A model generated the notes under the pieces. The model was not told where the DNA came from and searched no databases. It saw only the letters and a program-made list of their open reading frames with translations. The position numbers were made by a program, and so were the translations under genes. From Zavarzinia sp. (GTDB taxonomy: Bacteria; Pseudomonadota; Alphaproteobacteria; Zavarziniales; Zavarziniaceae): a DNA stretch of 7,367 nucleotides. Positions 6,102-7,367 of this stretch are shown here, in pieces. Each line of letters begins with the position of its first letter. Positions within the stretch are counted from its first letter, which is position 1. The stretch spans positions 1 to 7,367 of the forward strand of contig JAQVKV010000101.1 of assembly GCA_028694545.1 (NCBI GenBank), in the 5' to 3' direction.

Positions 6102-7349
6102 ATGGCCGGGAAAGCCCATCCCGTCTCTCCGCTCGCCCCCGAGGGGTTGCCCGAATTGCCGGCGATCGCCGGCGTCGAACTCGGCGCCGTCGAGGCGGGG
6201 GTCCGCTACAAGGGACGCACGGACCTGATGATGATGCGCTTCGCGCCGGGTACCGTGGCCGCCGGGGTCTTCACCACCTCGAAATGCGCCTCGGCCCCGG
6301 TCGACTGGTGTCGTGCCAATCTTGAAAAGAACAGCAATGCCCGGGCGCTGGTGGTCAATTCCGGCAATGCCAACGCCTTCACCGGCAAGGCGGGCGCCGC
6401 CGCCGCCAAGACGACGGCGGTTGCCGCCGCGAAGCTTGTCGGCTGCAAGGCGGACGCGGTCTTCCTCGCCTCCACCGGGGTGATCGGCGAAGTGCTGCCG
6501 GCGGAAAAGGTGACCGCCGCCCTGCCACGCCTCGCCACCACCCTGAAGCCCGAGCGTTGGGACGAGGCGGCGCGCGCGATCATGACCACCGACACCTTCC
6601 CGAAGGCGGCGGTGCGCAGGACCGACATCGACGGCAAGCCGGTGACCATCGTCGGCATCGCCAAGGGCTCGGGCATGATCGCCCCCGACATGGCGACCAT
6701 GCTTTCGTTCGTCGCGACCGATGCAACCATCCCGGCCGACGTGCTGCAGCCCCTGCTGGCCAAGGCGGCGGACAAGTCGTTCAATTCGATCACGGTCGAC
6801 GGCGATACCTCTACGTCGGACACGCTGATGGCCTTCGCGACCGGCAAGGGGGCCACCCACAAGCCGGTGGCCAAGCTGACCGACAGCCATTTCCGCAACT
6901 TCCGCCAGGCCTTCGAGGATCTGCTGGTCGAGCTTGCCCAGCTCGTCGTGAAGGACGGTGAAGGCGCGCGGAAATTCGTGACCATCACGGTTACCGGTGC
7001 CCAGAATGCCAAGGCGGCGCGCAAGATCGCCCTGACCATCGCCAATTCGCCCCTGGTCAAGACCGCGATCGCCGGCGCTGACGCCAATTGGGGCCGCATC
7101 GTCATGGCGGTGGGAAAGGCCGGCGAGAAGGCCGACCGCGACAAGATCGCGATCAGCATGGGCGGGCGCCTCGTCGCCGAGAAGGGCGCGGTGCATCCCC
7201 GCCACGACGAGGCGGCGGCGACCGAACACTTCAAGGGCACGGACATCTCGATCGAGGTCGACGTCGGTGTCGGCAAGGGCTCGGCCACGGTCTGGACCTG
7301 CGATCTCACCCACGGCTACATCGACATCAACGCCGATTACCGGAGCTGA
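6102..7349 (+). CDS. argJ: Bifunctional glutamate N-acetyltransferase / amino-acid acetyltransferase ArgJ
   Basis: ArgJ transfers the acetyl group of N-acetylornithine to glutamate in arginine biosynthesis, giving ornithine and regenerating N-acetylglutamate. Many members can also make N-acetylglutamate from acetyl-CoA. The enzyme is cytosolic and cuts itself into alpha and beta chains. The 415-residue length is normal. Visible landmarks are VFTTSKCASAP (56-66), NSGNANAFTG (86-95), STGVIGE (124-130, with Thr125-Gly126 as the expected oxyanion pair), TTDTFPK (162-168), the self-cleavage site APDMA|TMLSF (Thr199 as the new N-terminal nucleophile), DGDTSTSD (233-240), GANWGR-like GADANWGR (325-332) and the end YIDINADYRS. 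The ATG follows a strong AGGAGAAAG site. It lies 49 nt after the parvulin gene with no visible terminator between, so co-transcription is possible. Whether it is mono- or bifunctional cannot be told from sequence; an argA elsewhere in the genome would bear on this. Confidence 0.97.
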   Translation: MAGKAHPVSPLAPEGLPELPAIAGVELGAVEAGVRYKGRTDLMMMRFAPGTVAAGVFTTSKCASAPVDWCRANLEKNSNARALVVNSGNANAFTGKAGAAAAKTTAVAAAKLVGCKADAVFLASTGVIGEVLPAEKVTAALPRLATTLKPERWDEAARAIMTTDTFPKAAVRRTDIDGKPVTIVGIAKGSGMIAPDMATMLSFVATDATIPADVLQPLLAKAADKSFNSITVDGDTSTSDTLMAFATGKGATHKPVAKLTDSHFRNFRQAFEDLLVELAQLVVKDGEGARKFVTITVTGAQNAKAARKIALTIANSPLVKTAIAGADANWGRIVMAVGKAGEKADRDKIAISMGGRLVAEKGAVHPRHDEAAATEHFKGTDISIEVDVGVGKGSATVWTCDLTHGYIDINADYRS

Positions 7350-7367
7350 GGTTGGAAAAGCGGATCG
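7350..7367 (+). other. Leader or possible start of a further plus-strand gene
   Basis: Only 18 nt remain after the argJ stop. A TTG at 7352 could start a coding frame (reading LEKRI) with GGAG (7342-7345) inside the argJ end as ribosome site. Alternatively the purine-rich GGAAAAG (7354-7360) is itself the ribosome site of a gene starting beyond the edge. The close spacing suggests the transcript continues. In alphaproteobacteria an acetyltransferase or a mutT-like gene is often found here, but nothing in the sequence identifies it. Confidence 0.2.

Noticed and set aside
6081..7313. Long minus-strand open frames (410 and 367 codons) opposite argJ
   Set aside because: Both are shadows of argJ in a high-GC gene, with skewed composition (Arg/Gly/His or Ser/Ala) and no family motifs.
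1..7367. Search for CRISPR arrays, tRNA or rRNA genes, insertion-sequence ends, toxin-antitoxin pairs or phage genes
   Set aside because: No regularly spaced repeats, cloverleaf-like segments, transposase-like proteins or terminal inverted repeats were seen. The window is accounted for by six genes and short spacers.

Overview
The window looks like a chromosomal piece of a high-GC (judged by eye) alphaproteobacterium. The main reasons are strong G/C preference at third codon positions, an alphaproteobacterial-type SecA with a C-terminal CxC...CH zinc tail, and the order secA / divergent SurA-like foldase / argJ, which I recall from alphaproteobacterial genomes. A Rhodospirillales-like origin is possible, but the genus cannot be fixed from the sequence.

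Layout. From the left edge to 958 (minus) runs the 5' part of a secreted GDSL/SGNH-type lipase-esterase gene, cut by the window edge. It is divergent from a small multidrug resistance (SMR, EmrE-like) transporter at 1178-1525 (plus). The 219-nt gap between them holds a perfect 12-bp inverted repeat and a cluster of GCAAC/GTTGC half-sites. The SMR gene converges, with a 10-nt gap, on a small gene (1536-2003, minus) for a cysteine-rich exported protein that I do not recognise. Upstream of that, on the same strand, is secA (2116-4818). A 349-nt intergenic region separates secA from a divergent periplasmic parvulin-type peptidyl-prolyl isomerase (5168-6052, plus). argJ follows (6102-7349, plus). 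The last 18 nt lead into a further gene that cannot be seen.

How the genes fit together. SecA drives export of unfolded proteins across the inner membrane, and the neighbouring parvulin protein would act on exported chains in the periplasm. The lipase, the cysteine-rich protein and the foldase all carry Sec-type signal peptides, so they are likely SecA substrates. ArgJ (arginine biosynthesis) and the SMR transporter have no evident mechanistic link to export. Most of the window is ordinary housekeeping sequence, and I see no clear new multi-gene system. The points most worth a second look are the degenerate nucleophile block of the lipase, the repeat cluster in its upstream region, and the unassigned cysteine-rich exported protein beside secA.
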